Shown here: positions 20,801 through 30,269 of the stretch, piece after piece
How positions within the stretch are numbered: the stretch's first letter is position 1
How the letters are laid out: every line of letters starts with the position of its first letter
Assembly (NCBI RefSeq): GCF_000003605.2
Contig: NW_003151262.1
Coordinates: forward strand, 357,162-391,032
DNA length: 33,871 nucleotides
Direction of reading: 5' to 3'
From: Saccoglossus kowalevskii
Lineage: Eukaryota; Hemichordata; Enteropneusta; Harrimaniidae
The notes under the pieces: model-generated
Databases searched by the model: none
Seen by the model: the letters and a program-made list of their open reading frames with translations, nothing else
Told to the model about the DNA's origin: nothing
Program-made: the position numbers and the translations under genes

Positions 20801-23161
20801 ATTATGGAGATAAAATGTGCTCTGATCCTTCCGCTATACAAGTAGAGACAGTAAATGGAATTCCAGCACCCAGCACTGGTGAAATATTCTCCCGGTATTC
20901 GGTTACTGAAGGATTTCTATGTGAAATAAAAAATCAACCTGATAATACCTGTCTTGACTATAAAGTCAGATACTGCTGTCCAGGTAAGATAACACGACAT
21001 TATTGCGAAGCTAGTTAAGAGGTAACATGTACATAGCAACATGCACGACGATAGTTACATTCGTAGTTAAAATAAATTATACAAATATTTTAAACGATTT
21101 GGTCTGGATATACATGTAGCTTCATTTCCATATAATGTAACAAAAGGTCTTCATTTTTTTTTAAATAAACAAGTCAAATGTTTATGTTTAGAAAAGTGTT
21201 TTTTAGGTGTATGTAAACAAAACGTATATTCAGCGGTATTTGTTTTACAATATAGGGTATTCGGGTTTAAAATATATTTCAAACATATGGCATGATTATA
21301 TGTTTTTAATGAAACATGATAGAAAATAACCGGCTTTTATAATTGTATTCACCTCTCCTCAGTGCGTCGCGATCTTGAATTGACCCTTGACAATTAATTT
21401 TTCATTAAAAGATGTCATCTTGGGATTGAATGTACATAATTCTAATTTAAATTCAGACTGAATCCTTTGTTTAAATTACCTTTTACTGCTGATGAAAAAA
21501 TATATTATTAATTGTAGATACAAGAATGTAGAGCCTTTTTGTTGTAGATTTATGTAATTATTTAGCACACCAAACGAAAATAGATATGTATAAAATAAGG
21601 ATATACAATGTACAATCAAACTCTTTCAGATTATATTGGAGTTTATTAGATCAGCTATTGTGAAAATATATTTGTCTTCTTTCATGTTTTTTGTTTTCCG
21701 TGTTTTTTTTCCATTATTTGTATTTTATTATTTTGTGAAATAACAATGAATAAATAAATAATAATAAAACAAGTTCATGGGCAATCAATTAAGTGAAGCA
21801 ACAGTCAACACGCCTTTACGTGGAAACTCTATGGCTTATTTACCTTACTACATGTAACATATTGGTTTAATGGCTGCTGAGTTCAAAAAAAGTACACAAA
21901 ATGAATCAAAAAAGCATGCGATATAGATATGCATATATAACACCTTTCCCGATTTATTGACATTGGCTGTTTATCCCATCGATTTACCTCTTGCGCTAAC
22001 TGATTACATACGTTCAAAACGTACTAATTAGATGTTAAAGAACATTTATACCAAACACCTTACATGGCACACACAAAATGAATCAAAAAGCATGCGATAT
22101 AAATATGCATATATAACACCTTTCCTGATCTATTGACATTGGTTGTTTATCCCATTGATTTAGCTCTTGCGCTAACTGATTACATACGTTCAAAACGTAC
22201 TAATTAGATGTTAAAGAACATTTATACCAAACACCTTACATGGCACACACAAAATTAATCAAAAAGCATGCGATATAAATATGCATATATAGCACCTTTC
22301 TTGATCTATTGACATTGGCTGTTTATCCCATCGATTTAGCTCTTGTGCTAACTGATTACATACGTTCAAAACGTACTAATTAGATGTTAAAGAACATTTA
22401 TACCAAACACCTTACGTGACACAAACAAAATGAATCAAAAAGCATCCGATATAGATATGCATATATAACACCTTTCCTGATCTATTGACATGCAAAACAT
22501 GTTTTTTATTGTTATTTATTATGCTTATACAGAATGTACAAATGGTAAATGGACTGAATGGTTTGATAGAGATGGCCCTGATGGAAGCGGCGACTGGGAA
22601 ACCCCGGTATATCACCGAAATAAATGTTCTGCTCCTTCCGCGATAGAGGTACAGACCGTGGATGGTATTCCAGCATTGACTACTGGTGAAATTTTCGCTA
22701 ATTACTCCCCATGTGACGGATTTGTTTGTAAAAATAGAGAGCAATCGGATAAAACCTGTCTTGATTATAAAATAAGATACTGCTGCCCAGGTAATAGAAC
22801 ACATCATAATTGAAAGACCCACACTAAATAACAATGGCCACACGATTCACGATATTAGTGACACAGACTGGTGCTGGATTATCCATCCCATATATTCGCC
22901 AAATGATCGTATGTTACCTGTAATCAGGTATTCCATCGATAATCAATAAAATATGTATGGGCCATTAGTACTGAATGTTCTTATACTTATTTTTTATAAA
23001 TTAAATGTTGTCAGTCGAATTCAATTAAATGTGTTGTCAGGCCCTTTCACTATTAAAGTTTTAAAAAAACTATCTTGAATAGTTAAATGTTAGAAGCGAA
23101 CCTTTTAGGACGACATAAGCACTAATTACTTTTTGTTTTTTTTTGTACAGATAAGAGCTAA
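17756..23161 (+). CDS. Secreted four-WxxW-domain protein (A-B-A-B), 7 coding exons, 389 aa
   Basis: Coding segments: ATG at 17767 to 17811, then 18255-18291, 18492-18764, 19193-19465, 20711-20983, 22533-22790 and 23151-23161 (TAA). All join in frame to 390 codons. The N-terminus MKLPGLLVVYTLIIY is a signal-peptide-like hydrophobic stretch, followed by QTYFLQTVTADTG. Four domains of the WxxW type follow (Cys, then W-T-E-W, then GDWE, and a closing CC). This domain family is known from gel-forming mucins and cartilage intermediate layer protein. No other domain or membrane anchor is visible, so the product should be secreted. The four domain exons all start and end in phase 1. The final exon adds only DKS before the stop. 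If the last donor is not used, the protein ends with GNRTHHN at 22811-22813 instead. Function unknown; a mucus or matrix role is inference from the family. Confidence 0.85.
18255..18291 (+). other. 37-bp exon, end of signal/propeptide region
   Basis: Encodes QTYFLQTVTADTG, with phase 0 at the start and phase 1 at the end. The paralog has the same length exon encoding QTHFLSAVTADT. Signal cleavage probably falls in or near this segment (TVTA-DT), which is inference. Confidence 0.8.
18492..18764 (+). other. WxxW domain 1 (type A) exon
   Basis: A 273-bp exon in phase 1-1. It starts GCNNGYWTEWLDRDDP, then has SGTGDWE, KMCSDP, GEIFSRYSVSEGFAC, NTCLDYKVRYCCP. Six cysteines. Type A marks shared with domain 3 are CNNG, the FSRYSV segment and KVRYCC. 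Confidence 0.9.
19193..19465 (+). other. WxxW domain 2 (type B) exon
   Basis: A 273-bp exon in phase 1-1. It starts ECNGGVWTEWLDGDNP, then DTGDWE, KMCSDPSAIQV, IPALTTGEKFSQYSPTAGFVC, ACRDYEVRYCCQ. Six cysteines. Type B marks are the Glu before the first Cys, PALTTGE and YSP, shared with domain 4 and the last domain of the minus-strand gene. Confidence 0.9.
20269..20414. repeat. 73-bp direct tandem duplication in intron
   Basis: Two adjacent copies start at 20269 and 20342 (GTTCAGTCAATA...), both ending in ATAGAATCATTTTCCAATGT CACAA. They are about 90% alike by eye. They lie in the intron between WxxW domains 2 and 3. Confidence 0.85.
20711..20983 (+). other. WxxW domain 3 (type A) exon
   Basis: A 273-bp exon in phase 1-1: GCNNGHWTEWFDWDDP, GSGDWE, KMCSDPSAIQV, GEIFSRYSVTEGFLC, NTCLDYKVRYCCP. 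Six cysteines. Both this exon and its flanking introns resemble those of domain 1, for example the CGCTAAATAA word upstream and GAGTTAAGAGGT/TAGTTAAGAGGT downstream. Confidence 0.9.
21894..22492. repeat. 176-177-bp tandem repeat, 3.4 copies, inside an intron
   Basis: Units start at 21894, 22071, 22247 and about 22423, with period 177, 176 and 176. The last copy is cut after about 70 bp, just 40 bp before the acceptor of WxxW domain 4. Copies are roughly 95% alike by eye, so the array is young. Each unit contains TACGTTCAAAACGTA, a short inverted repeat. The equivalent intron of the minus-strand paralog (31161-32171) lacks the array. Confidence 0.9.
22533..22790 (+). other. WxxW domain 4 (type B) exon, extra cysteine
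   Basis: A 258-bp phase 1-1 exon, five codons shorter than the others between GDWE and the second Cys. It reads ECTNGKWTEWFDRDGP, GSGDWE, NKCSAPSAIEV, IPALTTGEIFANYSPCDGF, VCKN, KTCLDYKIRYCCP. It has seven cysteines, the extra one in SPC, which is shared with the minus-strand B domain but not with domain 2. Confidence 0.9.
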
Positions 23162-23260
23162 GATTGATATCAAAGCTGCTACTGGAAACTTGAAATAAAG
23201 CTATCTAGTCAATGAAACATAAATGCATGAAATAAACGATATTCCTAGTAATATTGCACT
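23151..23260 (+). other. Terminal exon and poly(A) signals of the four-domain WxxW gene
   Basis: After a poly-T tract and TACAG acceptor, the spliced frame gives DKS and stops at 23159-23161. AATAAA hexamers follow at 23194-23199 and 23231-23236. The sequence is strongly conserved with the minus-strand paralog, but a 5-bp indel between the copies argues that it is untranslated past the stop. Confidence 0.65.
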
Positions 23261-23477
23261 TTCAATAATCAATCGTTTCGTTGATATTTGATAAAATGTA
23301 TTAAATTAAGTAACGAGCACATATATTATTGCAGTGTTATTTGTTGGAATCTTTGTTACTTATTCGTCATGCAGACATATACCAGATTCATAAATGTACA
23401 AATTTATCATTCCATCAGTAAGAAGTGAAAATCAACAAATATACACACTTTTTGCAAGGGGCATTAGGTTTTCCAGT

Positions 23478-23572
23478 AGAGAGAGGAGGAAGGGAGAGAG
23501 AAAGGGGAGAAAGGGAGGGAGAGGGGAGGGGAGAGAAAGAACGAAACATAGAGAGATAGGGAGAGAGAGATT
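23478..23572 (+). repeat. Purine (GA)-rich tract
   Basis: About 95 bases almost wholly of A and G (GAGAGAGGAGGAAGGGAGAG and similar). Low-complexity DNA; an open frame through it is not a gene. Confidence 0.85.
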
Positions 23573-23725
23573 TTGGATTCTGGAGCTATTCATAACTGTC
23601 TGACTGACAAAAGTGTCATTAGACTATTCTTCATAGTATATTTCATACCACTAAGTATGCCTATAGGGGCGATATCTAGGACAAGTGTCACAACCTATTT
23701 GAGTTGTCAGTTCGTGACAAGATAT

Positions 23726-23938
23726 TCATAGGTTTTCCTTTCTATGTACGTTTGTGCAGAGACACGGTAATGGTGTCAAAATTTGGGACAAATTGCAATA
23801 ATATCCAGTTAGGCCTACAAATGATCTAACATTTTGTATTGTTAAGGGACGTGGATTTTGCATTTTGCAGTGCGAGAACTGTCGGAAATATCCAATACAG
23901 TATACCACCCAAGTAATTACTATCAACCAATTTTGCAA
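23726..23938 (-). pseudogene. Ty3/gypsy-type reverse transcriptase relic
   Basis: A minus-strand frame contains NPRPLTIQNVRSFVGLTGYY, followed by a PLPCL segment. This matches the conserved connection region after the RT catalytic domain in Ty3/gypsy elements (pattern P.P....VRSF.GL.GYY). Neither the catalytic YxDD region nor an RNase H was found next to it, so it is an isolated decayed fragment. Confidence 0.65.
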
Positions 23939-23999
23939 AGTGCCTCCGGGTTAGTCATGGATATAGCATCAAAGATTGTGATCCTACTAAGCTTCAAGA

Positions 24000-25070
24000 A
24001 ATCCATACAAAATCAAATATTTCTGAGAATCGGTAAGTTCAAGACTCGAATGCACATCCAGAATGGGTTATTTCTATTGCAAGGTCTTCTAAACAGATGG
24101 GTGTGCCAATTAGCATAGATGTCACTGGGTACGTTATCCGTAGAAGGTCTTAACTCATACTTCTCCTGCAGATTGCCATAGTACAGTTTATCAGTACTAT
24201 CTTTTCCTATATGATAATTCATTCTGCCCGATTCATTCCTTAACATGGTACATGAGTCCTTGGTATTGTATTCACAGTTTATCGTGGGCCATAGGAAGAC
24301 ACAACAGTAACATCTAACCCATGGTAAGGGGTCATGGCTTTGTATGTTTTTTTCAAAATAGGTCTGGTACCGATCACTTGACTTGCTCTGTTCTATCTGA
24401 TATAATTTTATGATTGGTTATGTCTTATATCCATTCTCTCATAAGATGGTCATAGTTGTCCTAACAGCTCAAAACGGGAGTATGTCAAGCTGGCTGATCG
24501 GGCTTCTCCTCATGAAAAAAAAAATAAAGGTGATATGTGCAGGTGCATGATAAACCACTGTAAGTATGTACTACCATACACTGGTAAGAAATCCATGGCG
24601 ACTCATTGGAATCAATAATGTGGAACTGCGTACAGAGAACTAATTCGACTCTTGGTTCTTAGCGCCAATGGTTGTATATACCAGCCCCTTAGACTGATCA
24701 TTGGAACCATTTTGAGAGCATTTCAAAAATCTGTTATCTTACCCTCCGCCACCTGTCCCTCATTGGCATCCTAGATCCATGGCCAAGACTACAGAACAGT
24801 ACTACAGAATTGTTGCCATTGTGAACGCACGTTAGGGAATCTCCCAACCCAATGTCCTCAAGGCAAACCACCCCTTTTTGTCACACAAACTTTATAACCG
24901 GGAATTGCCCCACTGAAACATTCTTAGAGGTGGTCAGTATTTGGTCCTAACCTTATCAGCAGCCGGGTATTTGTGATTGAACACTTGTAACTGTGTTACC
25001 AAAAATGTTTATCTGAAGGTTTTGATTTACTGACACTCATGTCGTGAGGAGTTGAACCTTATAGTGTGTA
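24000..25070. other. Repeat-poor-looking intergenic stretch, no gene assigned
   Basis: Only short broken open frames. It lies between two minus-strand retroelement-like relics and is probably more of the same decayed material, but no domain could be recognised. Confidence 0.35.
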
Positions 25071-25376
25071 TCACCATTCCGCATATGTGAAGTGTGAACG
25101 TCCATCATCCCCAACATTTTGCCTACCACAATAACAACAAAGATGGAGCTGGTCATGCATAAGCACAATTCCAGTGTAGTAATGAATCCGAGCCTCTAAC
25201 TCGGCTTTAGGGATTTGCTTCAATGTACCGTCATTTAGTACACAAGTATAATGTCTACCAGTGAACTGTGAAGGTCATACCATATCCTTTTAATAACCAT
25301 CTATTAGCATTTCCTGTTCATTATGCTTGCCATCAGCAGTGAGCAGTTCAAGTTTAGCCAACTGTTTGTAGAGATC
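25071..25376 (-). pseudogene. Unrecognised degenerate minus-strand frame next to zinc-knuckle relic
   Basis: A 102-codon frame with two internal stops reads like former protein (LYKQLAKLELLTADGKHNEQ near the start; LCCYCGRQNVGDDG near the end). It follows the zinc-knuckle frame on the same strand. I do not recognise the family. It may be another part of the same dead mobile element. Confidence 0.3.
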
Positions 25377-25480
25377 ATATTACATCGCCTCTAAACACCT
25401 AGCAGGTTGAGATAGTGAATTTGTGTTCACTGTGTTATAATGATGCACATCGACATGGCTGCTTTCCGAAAATCAAGGGA

Positions 25481-25648
25481 TTAAACCCCCTTTCCCCAAA
25501 CGCGATAGTAAATGTTAATAACTTGCCCACATTTGAGACAATTTTTCCTCTTATGCCCAACATGTGCACAACTGTGACATCTCACTGGGATTGTCACTGG
25601 CATAGGCAAGACATAGTTTGGCCTAGCTATGGTTCCCACAAATACAGT
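25481..25648 (-). pseudogene. Retroelement Gag/ORF1-like zinc-knuckle relic
   Basis: A 56-codon minus-strand frame has the pattern C-x2-C-x4-H-x4-C (CHSCAHVGHKRKNC, at 25538-25579). It is preceded by ARPNYVLPMPVTIPVR and followed by LKCGQ, the start of a possible second knuckle. CCHC knuckles of this type are typical of Gag or LINE ORF1 proteins. The frame is closed by a stop on both sides, so only a fragment remains. It could also be a cellular CCHC protein relic, but the decayed neighbourhood favours a mobile element. Confidence 0.5.
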
Positions 25649-25854
25649 TCATGTACAAAACGTATAGTATTATATATTTGTATTAACCTCATCACCATCA
25701 GAGATATATTATGCAGTAATCATCTACAGTGCCAAGCGAGGCTAAATATAATAATCATATTAATGCTAAACAGATCATAACGATGTATACAGTACTGTTG
25801 ATTATACTTAAACAGAATACAGTTCAAATAGAGTAAAGATGTATCGCAGCACTT

Positions 25855-25955
25855 TGAGAGTGATAGTGGCTGAGCACGGGATAGGAATTAGACGACAGTC
25901 AAACGTAGCTGATTCCGGTGCCTGATATTACAGGTTCAAGTCAGTTCTGGTAGAT
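25855..25955 (+). repeat. Possible tRNA-like SINE head
   Basis: TAGTGGCTGAGCACGG (from 25864) resembles a tRNA A box, and GGTTCAAGTCAG (from 25933) resembles a B box. The 67-bp spacing would fit a class II (Leu/Ser-like) tRNA with a long variable arm. No clean cloverleaf could be drawn, so this is a SINE-like or tRNA-pseudogene candidate only. Confidence 0.25.
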
Positions 25956-26049
25956 ACTGTAGATGCAACGTCCGTCAAATATCGCTGGTTCCAATAGGCT
26001 AAAGTTTGGTGGTACGGTTATAAGCCTCACTGTATGTAGTGCATAGGTC

Positions 26050-27600
26050 CAATAGGGGGAACTATTCAATAAAAGTATACAATGATGCGATAGTATACAC
26101 TAATGGCTACATACAATTCTCAGTATTTCGTACAATTTCGTCATAGTTACGTTATTATACTGTCTAAGCATAAACAAATGTGTGCTTCATTGTAAATATT
26201 ATAATACATACATAAATTAACAATATAAATAATGCAGAAAATACAAGAATGTTGTACTCACAATGGTCAATGTTACTATATACAGACGAGCCCCTGGAGC
26301 ACAGCTTGTCTGTAAAGTGATCATCCTGTAAAACGCTGGCTCCCAACAACACCGGGTTCACAACGCTACACGGTTTCCGCCAGAATGGAATTAATTTTCC
26401 TACAATAACCTGACCCAGCTTAAACCTAGACTTGCGTATCTCAGGCGCCCCGTGGTAAACGTGTTGTCTCGTCTTCCTTCAGTTTGCTCACGAACGGCTA
26501 AATGCCAGTAATGCTACTGTGGTATCCTGAGTCATAGTGACTTGTCCTCCGACTACACCACGCAAACACAACAAAAAAGTTTTTAATATTAAAATTAAAT
26601 ACAACATTTACCTGGTCCTGCATTCACTACATGCACCTGAACACTAATCTAATTTCAAGACGAATTCTCGCGTGGCAGGGATGTACCCCTTGTCTGTTTT
26701 TACTTAATTCTGGCAGTATTTGAGATTTCTGTGTGGCATTAGTCGTTTTATTAAACTTGGGTTTGGCTGCAGATTCCAGGACTACGCATAATACTGTTCA
26801 CAAAACAAATCGTGACATTTTAATCATCTGTGTCAAATAGTGTTCAAGTTGAACCATAAATAGCTTAGCAGCATCGAATTTAGTGGGGCGCACCTGGCAA
26901 AATTTGACATATCTTTCGTCCACCAAACTGAATGCTTTAAGCCTAACTGGCACGCGTGTCTCATACACAACACATCGTAAATTACCAGTGCCTTCCCTGT
27001 TAAAACAATATATGCCATATCCCAGATTTCTCAATTCCCCTTCATTTTTTGTACAAAACGAAAAAGTGGCTCAAACGTTGTTGCACAGTGACTACAATTT
27101 AGAAATCGCAAACTGCTCCGTCAGATGTTCATACAGATCTACTACATTGGCTTCATGATGGAAGCGCTGGTTGTCTCCTTTCAAAAGCAGTAATATTGAA
27201 CAGAGGTGGGGAAGATCTATTTGAAAATTTATGAAACTCCAGTCAACTGGACCTTAGTATGAATATGACTGCGTCGGTCGATACTCCCAATTAATTGACT
27301 TCGTGCATACTTTGAGGTACCCTCGTAATAACTTGTTTATTATACATCTTTTCCATCCAAGGATACATCATTGGAATGCCAAAATCCAAAAAGTTTAGAA
27401 CAGAACCGGTAAAACCCTGATAGAAGTCATGTTTGTTATTATTATTATTACAGGACGCTTACGCGCGTAATTATTCCATATTTGGAATTTCATTTCCTTA
27501 TATGGTAGGATGAAAATATCCCGTAAAATACCTCACAATTACGGCACGCTGTAACTTATGGCGTTACGATGACAGAATCATAATAAAGTCATTCGATCAG
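26050..27600. other. Intergenic DNA, no gene recognised
   Basis: Short open frames on both strands overlap each other near 26800-27160 and show no known domain or splice-consistent continuation. A short TTA microsatellite lies near 27438-27450. Confidence 0.4.
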
Positions 27601-27609
27601 AACACTGAA

Positions 27610-28161
27610 TTTCAAATTTTTCAATTCCGCCGTGTCATACAACACGATACAGAAAGCATCAATCAGTTTTCCACTATTATTAATAATTGTGGCATTTCCG
27701 ACCAGACAGTAAATATATAAAACATCGGATTGTCAAAAGCGGCAAAAAAAGGGTTTGCAAGCACTTCAGAGATACCAAACTCTTGACAAAATTATTTTCT
27801 TAGCGAGATCACTCGAGATTTCAGAACGCGCAGCGCATGTGATTGAACATACACAACACAGTACAAGCTATTGGCAAACTAAAGGTTCGCCACAACGTTC
27901 ATTAAGCTGTTTCTCTTGTGATGGACATGGAGGTATCTGTCCTGCAAAAGGTAAGCAGTGGGATTACTGTCATGAGAGCTGACATTTTGTGTTTTGCTGT
28001 CGTAAATTGAAAAGCAAAAACAAAACAGAATGACATATTATAAACCTAAGGCTTCCAACATTAACGATGTACATGATCATGATATTCTAGATAATAGCAG
28101 TGATAAAGATGATTTATCGTTAAATATTCATGGCGATAAACTCCCATTTGATTTAATGTAA
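27610..28161 (+). pseudogene. Ty3/gypsy-type Gag relic with degenerate nucleocapsid motif
   Basis: Successive plus-strand pieces resemble a gypsy Gag: FQFRRVIQHDTESINQF near 27619-27669, then after a stop and frame change KIIFLARSLEISERAA near 27791-27838. Next come CFSCDGHGG and ICPAKGKQWDYC, like the CxxC...CPAKGKxCxxC...NHFxxxCR nucleocapsid pattern. An in-frame TGA at 27980-27982 is followed by HFVFCCRK and an acidic linker up to a TAA near 28161. Multiple stops and a frameshift show it is dead. No protease was found downstream. Confidence 0.6.
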
Positions 28162-29815
28162 CTTGTAACGTTATTAACACTAGTGATTATCACCTGATTA
28201 GCAACACATAAGTACTTGAACCAACTAGTAAAGATGTGTTCACATAATGAAAATGTCAAAAGGCTGAGTATCAACAGCTTTTTTAGAGTCGATTAAGATA
28301 CCAAAGGTTATAAAGCCTCTGTCCAACTTGTCAGCGATGATAAAAATAAGATCTACCAGGGCTAGTTTTGTGCTGTATTTTTCCGAAATCGAGTTTTATT
28401 TTTGCTGAATAATGACACAATTGAGATGGGCATATAATTATTGACAAGCCAAGCAGATTCTTTGTTATATATAAGAGTGATTTTTTGCGAAAAAGGGATT
28501 TGGGTCAAAGACAAATTTATATGACGTGTTCAAGTGCACGTGGACGGGAAATTAAATGTGCACCATCGATAACAAGACTTGATGACCCATGGCTTTATTA
28601 GGGCCAAAAGCTCGAATTTCACTAATTACACCGTTCACTGATTGACCGAAAAAGGAATGAGTTTGGATGATTTTCATTTTAAAAAATCACTAAAATAAAT
28701 TAACAATGACATGTTAGAGGCAAGGTAAACCCAGTTTTTGTGCAGAAGTTATTAAACCTTTCTGCAATTTTATATTTATTCGATAAATATTCGTCGCAAT
28801 TATCTCCTTTTAGTTAGAATACTTTTCCTCCAGTCTGCTTGGTTTTAAACAAATTAACCAATACAAAAGTGATACATTTTTCTTTGTTGATAAAACGTTC
28901 ACCCCACACAATTCAACATCTGTATATAAATCTAACTAACAACCTAGACTTTTACAGAATCGGTAAAAGAAATTATACGTAATAACGCAAACGATTTCAC
29001 GACAATTAATAAACTTCATGTAGATCCTAATGTTAAATAAATTTATCACAAGTCACAAGCGTTTTCTATACCATCTGCGCATGAAAGTAGAAGCCGGGTT
29101 AAAATAACTAGAAAAATTTTACAAACTGGAAACGGTCCTGCACTTTGTATACGAATACGTGTCGAATATAGAATTCGTAATTAGGAAATGCAGAGAGACA
29201 TGACCCCTCTGTACACGAAACAGACATCCTCCAGTCTTCCATGTAGTGATAGGATCCCACATAACCATGAGCATTTTTATTTTTCATGTGCTCTCCAGGC
29301 TAAGAATATATATCAATCTTGAGTTTATAGGCTTCTAAAATTCTTTTTGTAATTAATAATACAAACTAGACACATAATAATTCAACCAAACTCAATCATG
29401 GTATTGACGCTGCTTATTTAATTTAATAATGAAGTGATAATGATGAATGATGGTGAATTTTGTGAACAAAAATGAAACAGAATTAGTTTTGTTTGTGTTT
29501 TAGTCACCATAGGTGTTATTACTCTGATTGACTACTTGGTTCCCATATGTCCCGGAAATATGTCATGTGATTCATTCAACAAGCCGGACAAATGTTGCAA
29601 TACCGATGGTGGCATTACACTGTGTTAGTTCGTCTTTCAAATCCATTTAACACAAATACAAGACATACGGGACCCTCATTCCTCTTTGAAAATAACAAGA
29701 ATTTTTTCTCCCTATTAAAAATCTTAAACTCCCCTGCAAAAAATAAGTGTTTATACTTGTTGGTAGTACAATTTGTAATTCTTATATATTGAATGATATA
29801 TTTGTGCAATTGTGA
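28162..29815. other. Intergenic AT-rich DNA, no gene recognised
   Basis: No domain, RNA gene or structured repeat recognised. It may contain further decayed downstream parts of the gypsy-like element, but none could be identified. Confidence 0.4.
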
Positions 29816-29819
29816 AATT

Positions 29820-30110
29820 GGTATCAGTGGCGGTGGCACAGGGGACAGAGAAGGCGTCCCCTCGAAAAAATGTTGGGGGTCGCCCCTCAAAAATCAAGCT
29901 GAAACGCCTTTGTGTCAGCAATTTTTTTTTCCCTCAAAATGCAGAAAATAGCGTTTCAGAGGGTCTAGATTTCAAAATGTTTAAGGGGGAGCATTCCCCG
30001 GGTCCCGTAATGAGGCCGCGCATTCGGCGCGAGGTTGGTGAGCATATCTCGCCCTTCCATGTAAAATTCCCTGCTGCCACCTCTGGATATGGATAACAAA
30101 GTCGCGCCTC
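29820..30110. repeat. GC-rich dispersed repeat (non-autonomous transposon-like)
   Basis: A compositional island in AT-rich DNA, with runs such as GGGGGTCGCCCCTC and GGGGGAGCATTCCCCGGGTC and the phrase AAATGCAGAAAATAGCGTTT. These words are reminiscent of short dispersed elements common in marine invertebrate genomes (recalled, not searched). Open frames across it on both strands are not credible genes. Confidence 0.5.
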
Positions 30111-30269
30111 GCATACACTTATTAAATGGAATTTTTGTTAACCACACTTTACTGCATGGTATCACGACCAATAACACGGTACCACAATGATATTTCTGCT
30201 CGTTACTTAATTTTATACATTTATCAGTACATATAATGTAACCAATGAGATTGAAAGTTCATTATTACT

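Noticed and set aside
23394-23603. Plus-strand frame rich in Arg, Glu, Gly and Lys
   Set aside because: Product of the GA-rich low-complexity tract.
24540-24640. Minus-strand phrase VAMDFLPVYG, like the first Asp motif of gypsy integrases
   Set aside because: Only a few residues agree, a stop is adjacent, and the position is on the wrong side of the RT relic for a single element.
26798-27158. Overlapping frames on both strands of 61-91 codons
   Set aside because: No domain, no splice-consistent neighbours, and mutual overlap suggests chance.
29812-30177. Open frames on both strands of about 70-94 codons
   Set aside because: They sit in the GC-rich dispersed repeat, and frames on both strands are open with no known domain.
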